Source: Isoetes taiwanensis
Lineage: Eukaryota > Streptophyta > Lycopodiopsida > Isoetales > Isoetaceae
Length of the DNA stretch: 64,000 bases
Direction: 5' to 3'
NCBI GenBank assembly: GCA_021234155.1
Contig: JAJEKV010000058.1
Location: 6,880,992 to 6,944,991, forward strand
Numbering within the stretch: the first letter of the stretch is position 1; every line of letters starts with the position of its first letter. The translations under genes and the position numbers were made by a program. A model generated the notes under the pieces. The model made no database searches. It had not been told where the DNA came from and worked only from the letters and a program-made list of their open reading frames with translations. Positions 43,091 through 55,850 of the stretch are shown here, one piece after another.

Positions 43091-43974
43091 TCTTACCATA
43101 TGATTTGCAAGCCTCCGGGCTTTTTGTTGTGAATAGTTGAAGCCTCAGGGCATTTAAATTTACAAAATGATGTTACGATGTAAAGCCATCTGACCATAAA
43201 AAATTTTGAATGTAAAAAGTTTTTACTTCTAATTCCATTTGAATACCTAACTTGTTTTTTTCTTGTACATGTGTTCTTGCACATGTGTTTTTTTTTATCT
43301 TGTGTTATGGTGTTTGTGTTTAGATACCTCTAATACAAGAAGTCTTTGACTACTTTTTTCTATGATTCCTTTAAAAAATCTATTCTTTGTTTAAATTATA
43401 GCAAAAAAATGAGTCTTGAAACTCTTTAAGTAGTAAACAAAGTTTAAAATGAAACGCACTAATTTGCTATTAACGCACTTTAAAAGGAATCTTTGAAAGA
43501 TTCCCTAAAATCCCCCCAAAAAGGTCCCTTTTCGTGGTATATTTGTGACAAATGTGACAATTTGAAAATTTTAGGCATCAATTTTGAGGGGGGGTGTGAA
43601 CTTAGCTTTCATTCAAAATTGTTTGATATCCCTTTTTGGCCCCCTAGTTTGGTTTGAGAAATAGTAATATTTTCAAAAACTAAACAAAATAGACATTGAA
43701 AAAAACAGCAAGCACACTAAAGTGCCAAAAAGGTATTTTATTCAAAGTTTTCAAAATCAATATAAAACTATGAACAAAACTGTAAAAAATGCAACACATT
43801 TGACATTGCCTCATCGAAGCAAACATTTTCACATGAAAGTATGCCTCATTGAACAAACTTACACTTTGAAGTGTAAGTTGGAGTCGAAGACGCTCGCTCT
43901 TCATCTTATATACTTGCTCTTATTTGCTCATTCGTCTTGCTATAGACTGATGTATACCGCGATGACAATAAATT

Positions 43975-44400
43975 TCTAGATGGCATAAATTTATACTACA
44001 ATAGATAGTGTTGTGTGGATATAACATGCCAGAGAGTTCGCATGGTATAAATTTATACATAAGTGGACTCGGCGGTATAAATTTATCTGCGAGAGGACTC
44101 GAGCGGTATAAATTTATACCGCGAGAGCTCTCTCGATTCACTGCGAGAGCTCTCACGGTATAAATTTATACCGTGAGAGCTCCCTCGTTATACCGCGAGA
44201 GCTCTCTCGGTATAAATTTATCTGCATGACGACTCTCGGTATAAATTTATACCGCAGACAACCTTCAAACAACCAATTTATATACATATATGTGTATATA
44301 TATATAATATATACACATACTTACATATATATATCCGACAAGAAAAGAGAACTCTTGCGGTATAAATCTATACGGAGAAACGGTATAAATTTATACCGAA
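43975..44400. repeat. Palindrome array of the non-autonomous element
   Basis: Seven TATAAATTTAT cores plus diverged sites, spaced 25-55 bp. Spacers here are themselves palindromic, such as CGCGAGAGCTCTCTCG. Near-identical to 63472-63890, where more copies are complete. Confidence 0.9.
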
Positions 44401-44470
44401 TTACATATATATATAAGACTTTTTATATATATATATGTATATATATATATCGATCAGAGGCAAAATATAT
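44275..44470. repeat. AT-dinucleotide microsatellites
   Basis: Several ATATAT/TATATG runs interleaved with two palindromes. Length varies between the two copies of the region, as expected for slippage. Confidence 0.85.
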
Positions 44471-44709
44471 ATCGTGTAAAATCTTTTGGGGTCTTTCTTG
44501 CTCGCCAAAGGGTTTGCAACCTGAAAACTACTAAAGTAACACACATAAGGGATAATTTTACACACTTTTCTTGGTTTTTAGTCTAAAAAGTTCTAAAAAC
44601 GGTTCTAAAATTTCGAGCTTGTAATGCAATGTTAGAGCATAAAGTAGTCGAATCATGTTGTTATTTCTACTTTTTTTTCTCTATATACATGCGAACTTCA
44701 CTTGGGTAG

Positions 44710-44925
44710 CTCAAAAAATTGCTACTAAAGGCAAAAAGAACTCCAAAATGTTATGGTGACACGGTGTTTGGCGAAAAGGAAACTACATGGTTTATCGGAG
44801 GGGTGCGAGGAGTAGAAACCCCTCGAAGTTTACCTATTTATTTGCAAAATATATAGGAAAGGGTAAAGGCGGAGACGAATATTTCCTTTGCCCAGAGAAA
44901 TGTGCATGGTGCCCTTACTACTGAG
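44710..44925 (+). pseudogene. Decayed N-terminal domain of the methyltransferase gene
   Basis: One frame reads YMVYRRGARSRNPSKFTYLF and then YIGKGKGGDEYF before a TGA. This parallels WYVHRGARESKPTEAYLYL and SGKGKFKSDDYY of the larger gene (33670-33760): R-G-A-R, P, Y-L and G-K-G-K are shared. Divergence is high, so it is an old relative and not part of the recent duplication. Confidence 0.6.
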
Positions 44926-45604
44926 ATGGCGTAATTGTGATGAATATGCTCAACATTACTAAAGAGATTGACTATCTTTGAGCATCACCATGTTGTAGAA
45001 AGATATGTGCATTCAAAATACATCTCGAGAATAAAAAGGAGGGCATGTAATCACGGGGCTTCATTACTTCAACTTTTGTATCCTCGGTACAAATTTATCT
45101 TGCATCATCAACTAAAACTTCAACTTAGCTACAAGATATCGTGGATGTATTGGCATTTATAATACTATGTGATGCAAAAACAATGGTTTGTCATTCAAAG
45201 TTTGTTCAAGCTGCCTCCCAATGTGTTTTAAGGTCCATTAGGATGTTTAGCAAAAATGGTTGTGAAATAACAAATTTCTTGTCTTCTAAAAGCGACTAAT
45301 ATAAAAGTTTTCGAGGGGACAAGGTACAAAAGCATCTAATTTCTTCATGAATTTGCCCCCCATAGTAAATCTTTGAATTTCATTGTAGTTCTTTCCCCCT
45401 CTAAAATGGGATTTTTTTTGTTTTGTGTTTTTCCTTAATACTAAGTCTTCTTAAAATGTCTGTTTTCACGAGCAATTTTATAAATCTTTGGACTAATGGT
45501 AATAAAAGGGCCCTTTTTAGAGGGATTTTAGAATTTTATAAATTTTCAAAAGGAATCTTTCAAACGCACTTCTTAAATAAGTGCGTTTCATTTTAAACCT
45601 TGTT

Positions 45605-46620
45605 AGTAGAAGAACTCTTTGACTAGTTATCCATTTGATGACCATTTTTTAAGAAAATATGATATGTGACATTCTTATATGCAAACATTCAAAAAATTTA
45701 TGAACATTGAAGGTCAAAGCCATCCTTGTTTAAAGAGGATTCGCTTGGTGTGATCCTTGCGTAAAAAAGTAAATAGAAACACAAATATTGAACTTACAAC
45801 TTAGCGTAAAGAAATAGTATTTTAATAAACCAACGCTTTACATGCTAACACTTTACACTTTAAATATGATATTTCTTTCTTTCCTTTTACTTGAAAGCTA
45901 TTTTTTTTTTCAAGATGGATCACACCAAGCGAATAATACATATGCAAAAAAAGGGACACACTAAATTCGCATGGTGTGATCCACTTTCTTATTTGTTGTC
46001 AAATTAAAATTAAACACAAGTACTCATTCCTATTTGTATCTAAAATGCTTTACCACTCTTAAGTACATAAGTCATTATCCCTTTTCAAAGAGCATATTAT
46101 TTTTCAAGAAGGATCACATCAAGCGAATAGTACATATGCAACAAAAATGGAACACACTAAATTCGCATCGGTGATCCACTTTCTTATTTGTTGTCAAATT
46201 AAAATTAAACACAAGTACCCCTTCTCATTTAATGCTTTATCACCCTAAGTGCATAAAGTTATTAGTCCTTTTCAAAGAGCATATCTTTTTTTAAGAAGGA
46301 TCACATCAAGCATCCTATTTGCATCTAAAATACTTTACCAACTCTAGTAGTACATAAAGTTATTAGCCTTTTTCAAAAAGCAAACACTTTATCAATAAAT
46401 GAGCACGTCACATATCCACACTTAACTTCAAATAAGACACATATATATTTCTTTTATTAAAAGATAATCAAAGTAATTTTACTATAGGAAGTCATCTTTT
46501 TCCAAAAAGATCACACCAAGTGAATTTTGTATATAAGCTAAAAGGTTGGAATGTACTAAATTAAGCATGGTGTGATCCACTTTCTTGTTTGTTGTCAATA
46601 GATAATAACACCAAGTCCCT
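45605..46620. repeat. Tandem hairpin-bearing repeat, about 200-bp units
   Basis: Three clear copies (about 45905-46021, 46106-46218, 46499-46615) and partial ones (45725-45765 inverted, 46288). Each has GGATCACACCAAGCGAAT, about 35 bp later AATTCGCATGGTGTGATCC (near-inverted), then CACTTTCTTATTTGTTGTCA. They resemble subterminal repeats of a DNA transposon. A further diverged copy lies near 47270-47360. Confidence 0.75.
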
Positions 46621-48079
46621 CATCAATAGTCTCCCATTTGCATATAAAATATGTATCATTCCAAGTTATATTATGTTTTATGAACTAAACTTTTCAAAGA
46701 GGGTCCCAAAGCAAAATACAAATACTTAATCAATAAGCCAACACTTTACCAACAACCAAAGCTTTATTAAATAAGATTTTTATGTTATTTTATCAAACCT
46801 AACAATGTTTCCATATGTGACACTTTTGAGTTAACTGATCAAAGGCTCATGAAAGCGACATTTTATACAATATATCTTTGGAGCTTTTGTGTGGTGGCAT
46901 TAGTAAACACCTCTAATGGAGCAAATATTTTGTAACTCATTTTTCAACAACCCGGATGCACGTCTTATCAAACATTTCTTCATTGCAAGGGACACCATTC
47001 TCATAAGGCTTGCACAATTCGCTTAAAAGAGGTCATGGGGACGACTTTCAAGCTGGGCTCCCACAACTTTACAACGTAAAACTAGATGCACATTGCCCTG
47101 AATGTATATCTTGGAAAAGCATGTCTCTTATGTCCATATGTTAGACAACAACGATGCTAGTAATGCTTTTCCCTAGTCTCAAATCCCCGACATCTGATAA
47201 ATATAGCCCAAAGAAAAATATTTGATTCAGTGAGTGAATATAAATCAAGAAGAGGGAAGAAAAAAGAAGCAAGGATCACATGACGCGAAATCTCACTACA
47301 CATTTACAAAGTGCATATGCATTTTCGCATGGTGTGACTGTGATCCATGTATTATTGAGGGTGCAAATTTGCAAATATCCTCCTCTTCAAATCCCTTCCC
47401 CCCTCCCTTCCTTTTTTTTTTGCAATATACTATCCATAGCATTTATTTTGAACCCTATGGTTCTACCTATTCATTGCGTATGAATGTCGCTCCGGCGATG
47501 TAACTCCATAGTCACCCTTCGTTAAGGATAGCATTCTCACCCACGAGCCTATGGATAGATATCCTTCCACCGTCAGATCGATCGGTCGTTGAATTGTGAA
47601 CATGGCATGTAACGTACGTTTGCTTGTCCGCACATCGCCTCGCCGTTGTTGCTTAACTCTATGCTCGCCCCGCAAAAACACAGACACTATTGGAGACTTG
47701 GATTCCAAATGAAGAGCGGAAGGAGGAGGATGCACGTGCGGCGCTAATGTGAACAATGGAAATCTTGGTGCCAAATTTTGATAAGGTGGTTGGTGCATGT
47801 GGGCATGTGCATGATGGGGGGGAAAAGTAGCCATTATTTTGGTCCAGCGATCGATTTTTGAAAAATGCGGGCCATTAATGTGGTTGCAATGAATGCACAA
47901 ACATGTCCTATGAAATTTAAGCCATGTGGATGCCAAGTAAGCCTGCTCCTCTTTCTACTTGCCAACTAATCGACTTTGGAAAAAAATAAAACATCATTGG
48001 TCGCGAGAAACATGGCGATGGAATTCTGGCATCCAAGATATGGGCCATTTTCAGACCCCAAATCTGCCCTAATGGTACA
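46621..48079. other. No gene supported
   Basis: AT-rich up to 47400, then mixed sequence to 48079. Frames such as 47463-47936 (minus, His/Pro-rich) show no family features or splice support. Confidence 0.4.
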
Positions 48080-48200
48080 TATCCAAACCCGCAGTAGGGT
48101 TTCATCGAATAAAGCTAGGGTTTGATCCATTTGGGGATATGGAGCAACAAGAGCAAAAGCCAGCCAGTCCCAGTTGAGAATGGTCCTGTTGGGAAAAGCA
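48080..48200 (+). pseudogene. First-exon-like segment, relative of 41325-41460
   Basis: AAACCCGCAGTAGGGTTTCAT, then ATGGAGCAACAAGAGCAAAA (48139 on) with a stop after ten codons and a GCAGGTAAGG donor-like end. The shared order with 41325-41460 (motif, Gln/Glu-rich start, GAGAATG, GTAAG) suggests one parent first exon. Confidence 0.4.
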
Positions 48201-49440
48201 GGTAAGGACGACTCTGTTTTTGTTTGCTAAAGGAAGAAAAATAGGGGCAAAAGTACTAAGTTCAAAAACAAAGAACCCACATCTGTTTATCGATGTTGAG
48301 AAGGCTTATATGGCCTCAATTTGGACGTGCTCTGTGTTTCATTATGTTAAAAAAATGGAGACGTGCATAACCTAGGCAGGAAGCCAGCTGATCTTGTTTG
48401 AATGGGACTGTAGCGGTGAATCAAGCTGATCTTATTTCAACGGGATCACAACGGTGAGTCTGGGATGCATCCAACAAGGATTCATTAGGTGCTGTCAACA
48501 AGGAAAAATCTAGTCTTTTCCTGCGCTTGTTCTTCGAGATACGATATTCATAAGCTTCCCTAGTACTTGCTATTTTTGCACTACCACATTTTTCTATCCC
48601 TATTTGGTCGATTCTGAACCTGTTCATTACGACTCCGTGCATTGTCCTTTCAAATCTTATATTTGTACATGCATAACCTAATGGATATGCTCAGACATGG
48701 TATGAAACTGCTACTTGGAGAAGCCATCTGGTAGATGGTTCAGTTTATAGAGGGCATCTTGTTTTGCTTGGTAGTGCTGGGCTTTGTGGATTTGCAGCTT
48801 CTTTAGTAAAGAAGAAAGTATGGATATCAATGTGGCAATGATAGAAGTGTATACTGGAAAGAAATGAAGAAGACTTGTCCAAGAAAACTCCATTCCACTA
48901 AAGTTTCTCACACAAACATAAATGTAAGGTCACAACAATTCTACTATGAGAGCCAATGATATGTTGCCATGTGGCAACAATTCTTTTAAAGAATGCTAAA
49001 TGACATTTTATCTTTTGCGACATCAATTTCTTCCCTCTTACCTGGCGATTCTGCTATTCTACCCTCGACTCTTCATATTCTACCCAACATTCTGGCCGAT
49101 TTAACCCCACAAAATTGCTTTTACCTTACATTCACGTTGCAAGAATCACCTCCTGCTGCAAATTCTGAGGTGGAAGCAATGTCGATGGACCAATGACACC
49201 ACCATTTCACCCTTAGGCAACATTCCTAGAAATTAAAGATGTCAATTGTCACAATGGGAACATTTCTAGAGATTAAAGATGCCACTTATCACAAAGTGAT
49301 TGCTTTCGTGGGCAGGATTGCAACTAGGTTGCTTTTACGAGTCTGGTAGTGGAAGATCACACACTTATATTCACACTTCTTATTTGATTATTATTACCTT
49401 CACACTGTGCTACATTCACTTATTCACTTATCACAACCAA
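48201..49440. other. No gene supported
   Basis: Short frames only. A 15-base ACATTTCTAGAGATT / ACATTCCTAGAAATT direct repeat lies near 49220-49275. Confidence 0.4.
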
Positions 49441-49999
49441 TGTTGTTAAAAAACCCGTTTTTTATTTTTAAAGTACCTCTATAAAAATCCTCACGTTTTT
49501 TAAAGGATTTTTATGATTTGGTATGGCCAAAAATAAAAAAATAAAAAAAATTGCACTGCTTTATTGGACGTATTTGCTATTGTTAACATGCACATTTTTG
49601 CTACAAGTTACAAAACGTAGCACGTGAACAAGTAAATCAGAAGTTTATGCTGCTATTAGAAACTATTAAGTTCAAGTACAAAGATATCATAGCTATTTTG
49701 CCATGCAACTCTTAAGAAGGTTCAGAAAAACGTTATATAGAGGTTAAAAAATGTAACAATTTTATATGCAAGGATAAATAAGTTCAAGAATATCATATAT
49801 TTGGATTAAAAAAATCACAGTCTAAGGATTTTTAAGGATTTTTAAAGATTTTTAAGGATTTTAAAGATTTTTAACGTATTTAGATTTTTAACGTATTTTA
49901 TATGAAATACGTTTTTAAAGATTTTTTCCAAAAAATTTAAAACTCTTCAAAAAATCTTAAAAAACGTTTTTTAAACGTACGGATTTTGACGTCACAACA
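49441..49999. mobile_element. AT-rich MITE with TGTTGT ends
   Basis: The left end TGTTGTTAAAAAACCCGTTT and the right end (reverse strand) TGTTGTGACGTCAAAATCCG share the outer TGTTGT and then A-rich sequence and CCG. Inside are repeated AAGGATTTTT units (49826-49880) and the inverted AAACGTATT/AATACGTTT. Resembles hAT-type MITEs; no target duplication was confirmed. Confidence 0.5.
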
Positions 50000-50870
50000 T
50001 ATATATTGTAGCTTCAATTTTTGTTTGATACCAATTTTTGTTTGAAGCTAATTTTTCTACGCTGAGGATGAATTTCATTTCGACACGTGGAGAAGACTGT
50101 AGTCGAAATTAAAGCTTGGGTGAGACTTCAGGCCCTTTTTCCACAGTAGTCTTATCTCTAAAAGTCACATATTTTATCCAATGATGTTTGGCCACCTATT
50201 GTCTTAAAAGTAAATCACTTTTCCACTATAAAAATAAGACATGTCTTATTTAGGTTCGAAGTAGGTGGATACCTTTTACTTTTGGGGATTTCCCCCGCCG
50301 TAAAATAAGACACCTAGTTTTATCATAATATATATAAAATTACTTGGGATGCCCCCATGAAATAGATATCTATATATTCAAATCGATCTAGGCCATTCAT
50401 TTAAAAATAGGTGAGGTGGTGAACACATAGCCATTGGATCTCCATGGGGGGCATGCATGGGCATGCATGGGGGCATGCACCACATCCCCAAGCCATTGGA
50501 TCAAAATGGGAGAAGAAATCCTAGCCTTTCAATTTTGTGAGGAAGGTGCAAGGAAGGTGCCAAAAAGTGGATTTGGTGCAACAAATTATAACCGTTAGAT
50601 CAAAAAGTGAGGATAAATCCTAACCCTTAACTTTTTATATTAAATTGATATTTTCTTTTTTAAAAGAGGTGAGGTGGCACTCTCATTAATAAAAAGTTAG
50701 AAATCATTTATGAATACACTTTCCAAGAAGCTTCTTTTTCTTAATCGCATTCAAATGCACGTAACTTGCAGTATAGAGGTCGGATGAAGGTGAGGCCTAC
50801 GCCATTGGATCCCCTCTAAATAGAGAGCTTTCCAATGACTAGTGCTTTGGCACTATTCAGTTGCAAGTGG
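50000..50870. other. No gene; includes GCATGC-rich tract
   Basis: CATGCATGGGCATGCATGGGG (about 50452-50475) is a short palindromic tandem. The rest is mixed AT-rich sequence without a supported frame. Confidence 0.45.
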
Positions 50871-52740
50871 AGATTCTAAGAATCTTCTTAGAATCTTAGA
50901 AGCTTACGAAATCTATGATAATTTAAGGGAATCTAGGAGAATCTTCATGGGATCTTTAAGAATCTAGAGGAATCTCAACAGAATCTTAGGGAATCTGAAG
51001 AATCTCAAGAGAATCTTCAGGATTCTTGGGAGAATCTTTGAGAATCTAAGGGAATCCTCATAATATCTCAAGAAAGCTAAGAGAATCTACATAGAATCTT
51101 GGGGAATGTAGAGGAATCTTGATATAGTCTTTGGGAATTTAAGGAATCTCAAGAAAACCTTAGGGACTATGGGAACCTTAAGAGGATCTATGGGAATCTA
51201 ACAGAATCTTCATAGCATCTTAGAAAATCTAAATAGAATCTTGGGGAATTTATATGAATCTTGAGAGAATAGTTCGGAATATAGGGAAATCTCGATGGAA
51301 TCTTTAAGAATCTAGGGGAATCTTGATGAAATGTTGGAGAATCCAAGGAAAGCTTCGTAGGATCTAAGGGAATCTACATAGAATTGTGTCTAGGTGAATC
51401 TTGGGACAATCTTTGAGGATCTATGGGAATCTCGAGAGAATTTATGGAAACCTAGGGAATCTTCATAAAATATTTGAGAATCTAGGTGAACCTTGATAGA
51501 ATCTTAGAGAATCTAGGGGAATCTACATAGAATCTTTAAAAATCTAGGGGAATCTCGATAGAATCTTTTAGATTCTATGGGAATCTTGATGGAATCTCAA
51601 TCTTCATAGTATCTAAGGGAATCTAAAAGAATCTCAATAAAATCTTTAGGAATCTAGGGGAATCTTCATGAAATCTTTGAAAAATTATAGGAATCTTCAT
51701 AGGATCGAAGGGAATCAAGAGACAATACAAAGAGTCATGGAAAATCTAGGTGAATCTTAGGGCAATCTCTAGAAATCTAGGGAAATTTCGAGAGGACGTA
51801 AGGATATCGAAGGGAATCTTCATAGGATATTTGAGAATCTAGGTGAATCTTCTTAGGATCTTAGAGAATCTAAGAGAATCTACATAGAATCTTGGGGAAT
51901 TCATGTGAATCTTGAGAGAATATTTGGGAATCTTGATGGGGTCTTTGAGATTCTAGGGGAATCTTGATGGAATCTTGGAGAGCATAAAGGAATCTACATA
52001 TGATCTAAAGAAATCTTCATAAAATCTTTAATAATCGAGGGGAATCCCTGGGAATCTTGATGAAATCTTGGAGAACCTAAAGGAATCTTCATAGAATCTA
52101 AGAGAATCTAAAAGAATCTTCATAAAATCTTTGAAAATCTAGGAGAATCTTGATGGAATCATGGAGAATCCTGAGGAATCTATATAGAATCTTAAGGAAT
52201 CTAAGGGAATCTTGATGGAATTGTGGAGAATCTAGAGGAATCTTTATAGAATCTATAGGAATTCAAGATAATCTACATAGAACCATGGGGAATGCAGGTG
52301 AATCTTGAGGCATCTTTAGGAATGTAGGGGAATCGAGAGAGAATTTATGGGAACCTAGGGAATCTTTATAGAAATACTTGATAATTTAGGGGAATCTTAA
52401 TAGAATCTTAGAGAATCTAGGAAATATACATAGAATCTTGAGAAAACTATGTGAATCTTGAGAGAATCTAAGAGAATCTTCATGGAATCTTGGAGAACCT
52501 TCTATGATCTAAAGGAATCACAAGGACATCTTGGAGAATCTTTAGGAATCACAAGAGAATCTTTAAGAATTTAGGGAAATCTTGATGGAATCTTGAAGAA
52601 TATAGGAGGATCTACATAGAAACTTGAAGAATCTAGAGAAATCTTGGGATCTCAAGATCTTAAGGAATAATGGAAAAATTTGAGGAGAATCTTAAGGATT
52701 TTATGAAAATATCAAGAGATTCCAGTAAAATCTAAGAGAT
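50871..52740. repeat. 1.87-kb GAATCT minisatellite
   Basis: Well over a hundred degenerate units built on GAATCT, usually in a two-part period of about 22-25 bases: (A)GAATCTTGATG/TTCATA then GAATCTAGGG. Periods drift, with no clean higher-order repeat visible. Strand asymmetry is strong: GAATCT predominates on this strand. No coding frame. Confidence 0.95.
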
Positions 52741-53805
52741 ATATCATTGTATTTGGCTTCTAGTTGGATTTGTACAGTCCCTAACTCGTACAGGCCCTAC
52801 ATAGTACAAAGACTTGTTTGAATATATAACTACTAGAAAAAGTGCCCAGCGTTCTGGGCTTTTGTTGGGATTAAATTTCATGGGTTAAATTTCATGGATT
52901 AAATTTCATGGGTTAAAAGCGCCAGCTAGGCGATATTGATGTGGAGCTTGTTGGCTAAATTGTTTATTTTTCATCCAAAATACAAATCCAACTTACGTGT
53001 GCATATGTCCAAATGAATGGTGATGTAACTAAGAATTGTTGTAAATCATCCGTATCATTGTGTTTCATATGCAATTTGTTCTTTTGCAGCCCTAGATCGA
53101 TGCAATCCAAAAGTGCATCCTAGAAGATGTTGACTTGGAAATAAGGTAGTTAGTCCTGTGTAGAGCAATTATGGGCTAAAATTTGGTGTTTTATTGTGCA
53201 AAAGCTGTTCTTTACAGTTTTACATGCAGTTTGCTCTTTTACAATTCTTGGCAGTTTGGGCATACTATGCTCTTTTGTTTCTTGTCCCTGTATTAAGTGT
53301 TCATTCAAGTATATAATTTGATGATGCATAATGTATTTTTTAACAATATGGCTGTGGCATTAATTGGCTCCTCTTTGCGCCATTGTAATTTTGCGGGGAC
53401 TACATCCCCTTTCGCAATGGGATATTATGAGGTCTTTTCTCTTCTAATATATGACGGACCAAAGAACTTTCAGGGAAATGACTAAATAGATTACCCAAAA
53501 GGTGGGTGTCATGAATGCCGCTGCAGACATGGCAGATCTATATCCAGATTTATTGTTCATCAAGCAGTATCAGAAAAAGAATCTCAAAATCAGCAGGCAG
53601 GGAATTTTCTATCCACTTCATACTATCTTGCATTAAAGCATTGGAATAAGGAGAAAGAGTATTTCTTAAAATGGTCCAAAATCTAAAATGAACTTGTGAC
53701 TTTAAAAGTTCCCATGACTACTATTGAAAGTGTCCTATAGGAGTCTTCCCTACCTTTTTTAACCTCTAAGCACCGACCTCCCATGCCTGAATGGCAATAA
53801 GACAA
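52741..53805. other. No gene supported
   Basis: AT-rich. TTAAATTTCATGG is repeated three times near 52872-52915. A 62-codon frame at 53297-53485 shows no family features. The left edge of the duplicated block is at 53806. Confidence 0.45.
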
Positions 53806-54499
53806 GCTCAAGCAGACCATTTCTTTGACACTAAGCACTATTAAGAGGCCACCAAAAAATGAAGATGGGGTCAGAGTGCTTCAGGTCCGAAAGTTGTACA
53901 CGGCACATGTGGCTATCCTTAAGCAAAGAATGAGAAGGAATCCTCATGCCCATGTGTCGCCACTAGTTGTGATGGTGGACAGAAGTCAGTGCAACCAATT
54001 AAAAGACTACAAAAAGGCAGATTTTGAAGATTACACCTATTATGTTCTTGGAGGCACACATAGTTATAAAGCAAGAAAAGAACTTTCAAAAGAAGAAAGC
54101 CGTAATGAAGTCTGAAAGAGCGTGGAAGCACATATCTATGTGGGGTGATGACGAAGAGGCAAAAGTCATTGCCGTGAGTCACAATCTCGACAATGACTTC
54201 GGACTAAAGATGAGCCTAATAGACAAGATTAAGCTTCATGCACCGAGAGTACGTGGATTTTCAAACAAGTGCATGGAGACGACTTCAAAACAAAAGAACA
54301 AGCTTCAAGAGCTTCGAGAAGCCCTGTGTGATGATCTTTGCCTTTCGAGTTATGATTGGGATAAGAAACCCATTATGGTCGTCAAACAATACGATAACTA
54401 CTTTCGCCTAGCTTTCGTGAGATGGTCAAGTAAGTAAAAGCTTCAATTCAATCTTTTGTAGTATGTTTGGCGTAGTTAGAAGCTTGTAATAGCCTAGTG

Positions 54500-54622
54500 A
54501 CGGTATAAATTTATACCGTGGGCACGGTATAAATTTATACCGCGGTGCACGGCCTTGCACGACACGGTATAAATTTATACCTGTAAATTTATGCACCGGC
54601 AACCGTATAAATTTATACCGTG
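54500..54622. repeat. Palindrome cluster, intron 3, second copy
   Basis: Four cores, three with full or nearly full CGGTATAAATTTATACCG; an extra CTGTAAATTTATG site between. Confidence 0.9.
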
Positions 54623-55683
54623 TTGAGTCGCCGTGCCCATCCTCTTACGCCATTCAACACTAAACTTCGTTTGAACATTTACAGGTGTGGGATCTTCAAG
54701 AGAGAATTTTTTGTATGTTCGAAGATGGGGAGCTCAAAGAACAAGCTAGGGACGCAGGATAGAAACCAAAGAAAGGTGGTGAATCAAAACAAAAAAATAT
54801 GAGCATTGTACCCGGACGCTAGCTGATTCTGGTCTTAAAAGCAAAGAAATATTTGTTACTTTGTTGGAAAAAGTAGTTGCCAAAGAATTCACATTAGACG
54901 AGATGGCCAAGGAAGCTAAAACGTAAGCCTCACTTGCTATGCCAAGTTTTTTTCTACCTTTTTTTGTCTTACAATACTTTTCCCTCTGCAGTCAGAAAGA
55001 CATTGTCACTTGCCAGGCCGAGTTAATGAAGCAGCTCAACCTAGAAGACTGGGAGGAGTGCAAACTTTTGTACCCAAGTTGCACCACAGACAGTATCATC
55101 AGAGAGCACGCAGTTAACTTCAGTGGCTGGGTAAGTTTTGCAAACAATATGTTATGTGTTTGTGCCTTTGTCTTACATTACTCTTCTGTAACAAGAAGAA
55201 GGGGCTACCAACCGGATTTTTAAACCCGGGTTCGTGAGGGCCAAAGAAGAGAGGCAAAGGCTTAAGGCAATTGAACAGTGGTAGAGAGGTCGCCACTTCA
55301 GCTTTGATCGTACATATATGAGAGATTTACCACATTTGGTCGACGCCCAAAGATGGGGTTGTTGAGGGTGATTGTACAAGGCTGGGGACTCTTTTAGACA
55401 AGCAAAATTTTACATTATGCATTGCAGATATTCCTTATGGATTTAAAATAAAGGATAGCGCTTTTGATGAGGAGGCTTTCACTCACGTGCAAGTCCGGTC
55501 TTTCCTGGATGGCCTAAAAGAAGTCACGACACATCCAAAACCGGAGGGTCATCATTTTCATTCCGACCTTCGCATCGACGATGTCGGTGCTTAAACCTAT
55601 GGGAGCGGGCGTAACGCCGCGCCGGCAAAAGCTAGCGTTTGGTAAGCTTCACAATTAACGCTTTTTGTTTTACGGTAACTCCA

Positions 55684-55850
55684 CTGTATAAATTTATACC
55701 ACATCTGTCTTAAGGTTTAAATTTTAAAGGCTGGAACAACCGCGGTATAAATTTATACAGCAAGGCAATGTCTGTTCAAATTTATACGGCTTGCCGCCGT
55801 GGTATAAATTTATACAAAGAAGGCAACCGTCAGATAAGTTTATACCGCCA
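55684..55850. repeat. Palindrome cluster, intron 6, second copy
   Basis: Three TATAAATTTATAC cores and two diverged sites; several end ACAG or ACAAAG where copy 1 reads ATCTGAC. Confidence 0.85.

Larger units (their letters stand above)
43436..45604. mobile_element. 2.17-kb non-autonomous relative of the methyltransferase element, with TIRs
   Basis: The left end AACAAAGTTTAAAATGAAAC and the right end (reverse strand) AACAAGGTTTAAAATGAAAC form inverted repeats of about 75 bp that also share GAAAGATTCC and AAAATCC inward. AGTA flanks both ends (43432-43435, 45605-45608), a possible 4-bp target duplication. Inside: the promoter block GGAGTCGAAGACGCTCGC with CTTATATAC, a palindrome array and a decayed N-terminal domain of the methyltransferase gene. 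The DUF7869 and ParB-methyltransferase parts are deleted, so it would need proteins in trans. Confidence 0.75.

Noticed and set aside
47463-47936. 157-codon minus-strand ORF
   Set aside because: No recognisable domain, splice support or composition typical of a gene.
50871-52740. Coding or CRISPR interpretation of the GAATCT region
   Set aside because: Stops in every frame, hexamer-based drift and no spacer/repeat regularity.
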